Below are positions 63,550-64,000 of a DNA stretch of 64,000 nucleotides, one piece after another. The stretch lies in assembly GCF_030813515.1 (NCBI RefSeq), contig NZ_JAUSUK010000001.1:682001-746000 (forward strand). The letters are read 5' to 3'. The notes beneath the pieces were generated by a model. The model saw only the letters and a program-made list of their open reading frames with translations, searched no databases and was not told the DNA's origin. The position numbers and the translations under genes were made by a program. Source of the stretch: Rhodopseudomonas julia. Its GTDB lineage: Bacteria; Pseudomonadota; Alphaproteobacteria; Rhizobiales; Afifellaceae. How positions within the stretch are numbered: position 1 is the first letter of the stretch; every line of letters begins with the position of its first letter.

Positions 63550-64000
63550 ATGTCTTGGAGAGAGCTGCGCCGCAGGGCGGGCTTGATGCTGCTGGTCGCA
63601 GCCATCTTCACCAGTGCGGCAGAGAACGCGGCGATGGCGCAGGACCCGCGCCTCGCCGATCTCGGCGAGAAAGCAGCCGAGGCGCTTGAAAAGGGCGACA
63701 CGGTTGCCGCGCTCGACCGGCTTGAGGAGGCCTCAGACATCATCTGGCACGAGGGCCCGCTCGCCTTCCGCAAGGCGCTTGCCGTGAGTTCCGCCGAAGG
63801 TTTCGGCGATTATGTTCCGAGCCCCCACAATCGCTACCGACCCGGCGAGACAATGCTCGTCTACGCCGAACCCGTCGCCTTCACTTATGTGCCGCAAGAC
63901 GGTCAGCATCTGGTGGCGATGGATGTCGACCTGACGATCAGCAATCTGACGGGACAGGTGATCGCCGAAGGCCGGAAGGTGTTTTCCATCAAGACCGCGG
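63550..64000 (+). CDS. Secreted protein of unknown family, 3' end outside the window
   Basis: The frame from the ATG at 63550 (preceded by AGAGGGG) stays open for 150 codons to the right edge. A signal peptide (about 1-31: AGLMLLVAAIFTSAAENAAMAQD) leads into an alpha-helical start (RLADLGEKAAEALEKGD then ALDRLEEASD), then a segment with FGDYVPSPHNRYRPGETMLVYAEPVAF and HLVAMDVDLTISNLTGQVI, which looks beta-rich. Likely periplasmic or outer-membrane associated. Family not recognised; downstream of the M16 pair in other Rhizobiales a similar hypothetical gene occurs, though I cannot check it. Confidence 0.7.
   Translation, partial: MSWRELRRRAGLMLLVAAIFTSAAENAAMAQDPRLADLGEKAAEALEKGDTVAALDRLEEASDIIWHEGPLAFRKALAVSSAEGFGDYVPSPHNRYRPGETMLVYAEPVAFTYVPQDGQHLVAMDVDLTISNLTGQVIAEGRKVFSIKTA

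Overview
This is a 64 kb stretch of high-GC chromosomal DNA from an alphaproteobacterium, almost certainly of the order Hyphomicrobiales (Rhizobiales). The order-level call rests on gene content and gene order: a DUF2093 gene beside lpxK, DUF4170 next to a CysQ-type phosphatase, a BA14K family protein, a NadQ-like NUDIX/HTH regulator, a DUF2066 protein, a RibB with a decayed GTP cyclohydrolase II half, xseB beside dxs, thrC beside an M16 processing-peptidase homologue, and mutL / lipoprotein / lspA / ileS / ribF / TIGR01459 / M16-M16 in a row. I cannot name the genus from sequence alone. I see no rRNA, tRNA, transposase, integrase, phage gene or CRISPR array. The window looks like core genome with small accessory patches.

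Layout. 1-5.0 kb (+): HD hydrolase (cut by the left edge), dual-specificity-type phosphatase, NadQ-like regulator and histidine phosphatase, tightly packed, then aroC and ribB. 5.0-8.6 kb (-): small membrane protein, SAM methyltransferase, rlmD-type and tlyA rRNA methyltransferases and a possible 46-residue membrane mini-protein. 8.6-10.1 kb (+): a SnoaL-like protein and a periplasmic Cu/Zn superoxide dismutase, wedged between tlyA and dxs. 10.2-14.5 kb (-): dxs, xseB, histone-deacetylase-like hydrolase and threonylcarbamoyl-AMP synthase. 14.7-18.3 kb (+): acyl-CoA dehydrogenase, enoyl-CoA hydratase and SDR, a fatty-acid catabolism operon. 18.3-27.6 kb: DnaJ-like chaperone, RT0821-type lipoprotein, pdxH, SleB-type cell wall hydrolase, two SOUL heme-binding proteins, MltB-type lytic transglycosylase, cation diffusion facilitator, two small secreted BA14K-type proteins, 2H phosphoesterase and HAD phosphatase. 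27.6-33.9 kb (+): thrC, M16 peptidase, GNAT acetyltransferase and a 7TM-PAS-GGDEF-EAL protein. 33.9-38.5 kb: YqgE, DsbD-N-like secreted protein, 1-Cys peroxiredoxin, Kef-type K+/H+ antiporter and DUF2093. 38.5-44.5 kb (-): lipid A/Kdo and export cluster lpxK, waaA, acyltransferase, msbA-type ABC exporter, DUF4170, cysQ. 44.6-51.0 kb: a DUF6101-like protein, ubiA, purD, patatin-like phospholipase, tadA, an rluB-type pseudouridine synthase and rsmD. 51.0-60.4 kb (-): mutL, lipoprotein, lspA, ileS, DUF2066, ribF and TIGR01459 phosphatase. 60.5-64 kb (+): an M16 peptidase pair (active plus zinc-site-less partner) and the start of a secreted protein that runs off the right edge.

Functional themes. 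The window combines envelope biogenesis (lipid A/Kdo, lipoprotein maturation, murein hydrolases), RNA modification (TlyA, RlmD, RsmD, RluB, TadA, threonylcarbamoyladenosine), cofactor pathways (riboflavin/FAD, PLP, isoprenoid precursors, ubiquinone, NAD regulation) and oxidative-stress defence (SodC, peroxiredoxin, Kef system). The least ordinary places are the SnoaL-SodC insert that interrupts a normally contiguous dxs-tlyA-rlmD block, the membrane-bound c-di-GMP protein whose cyclase signature is GGDGF while its EAL site is intact, the tandem SOUL genes, the BA14K-like pair and a handful of perfect intergenic palindromes. I found no convincing new defence or mobile system.
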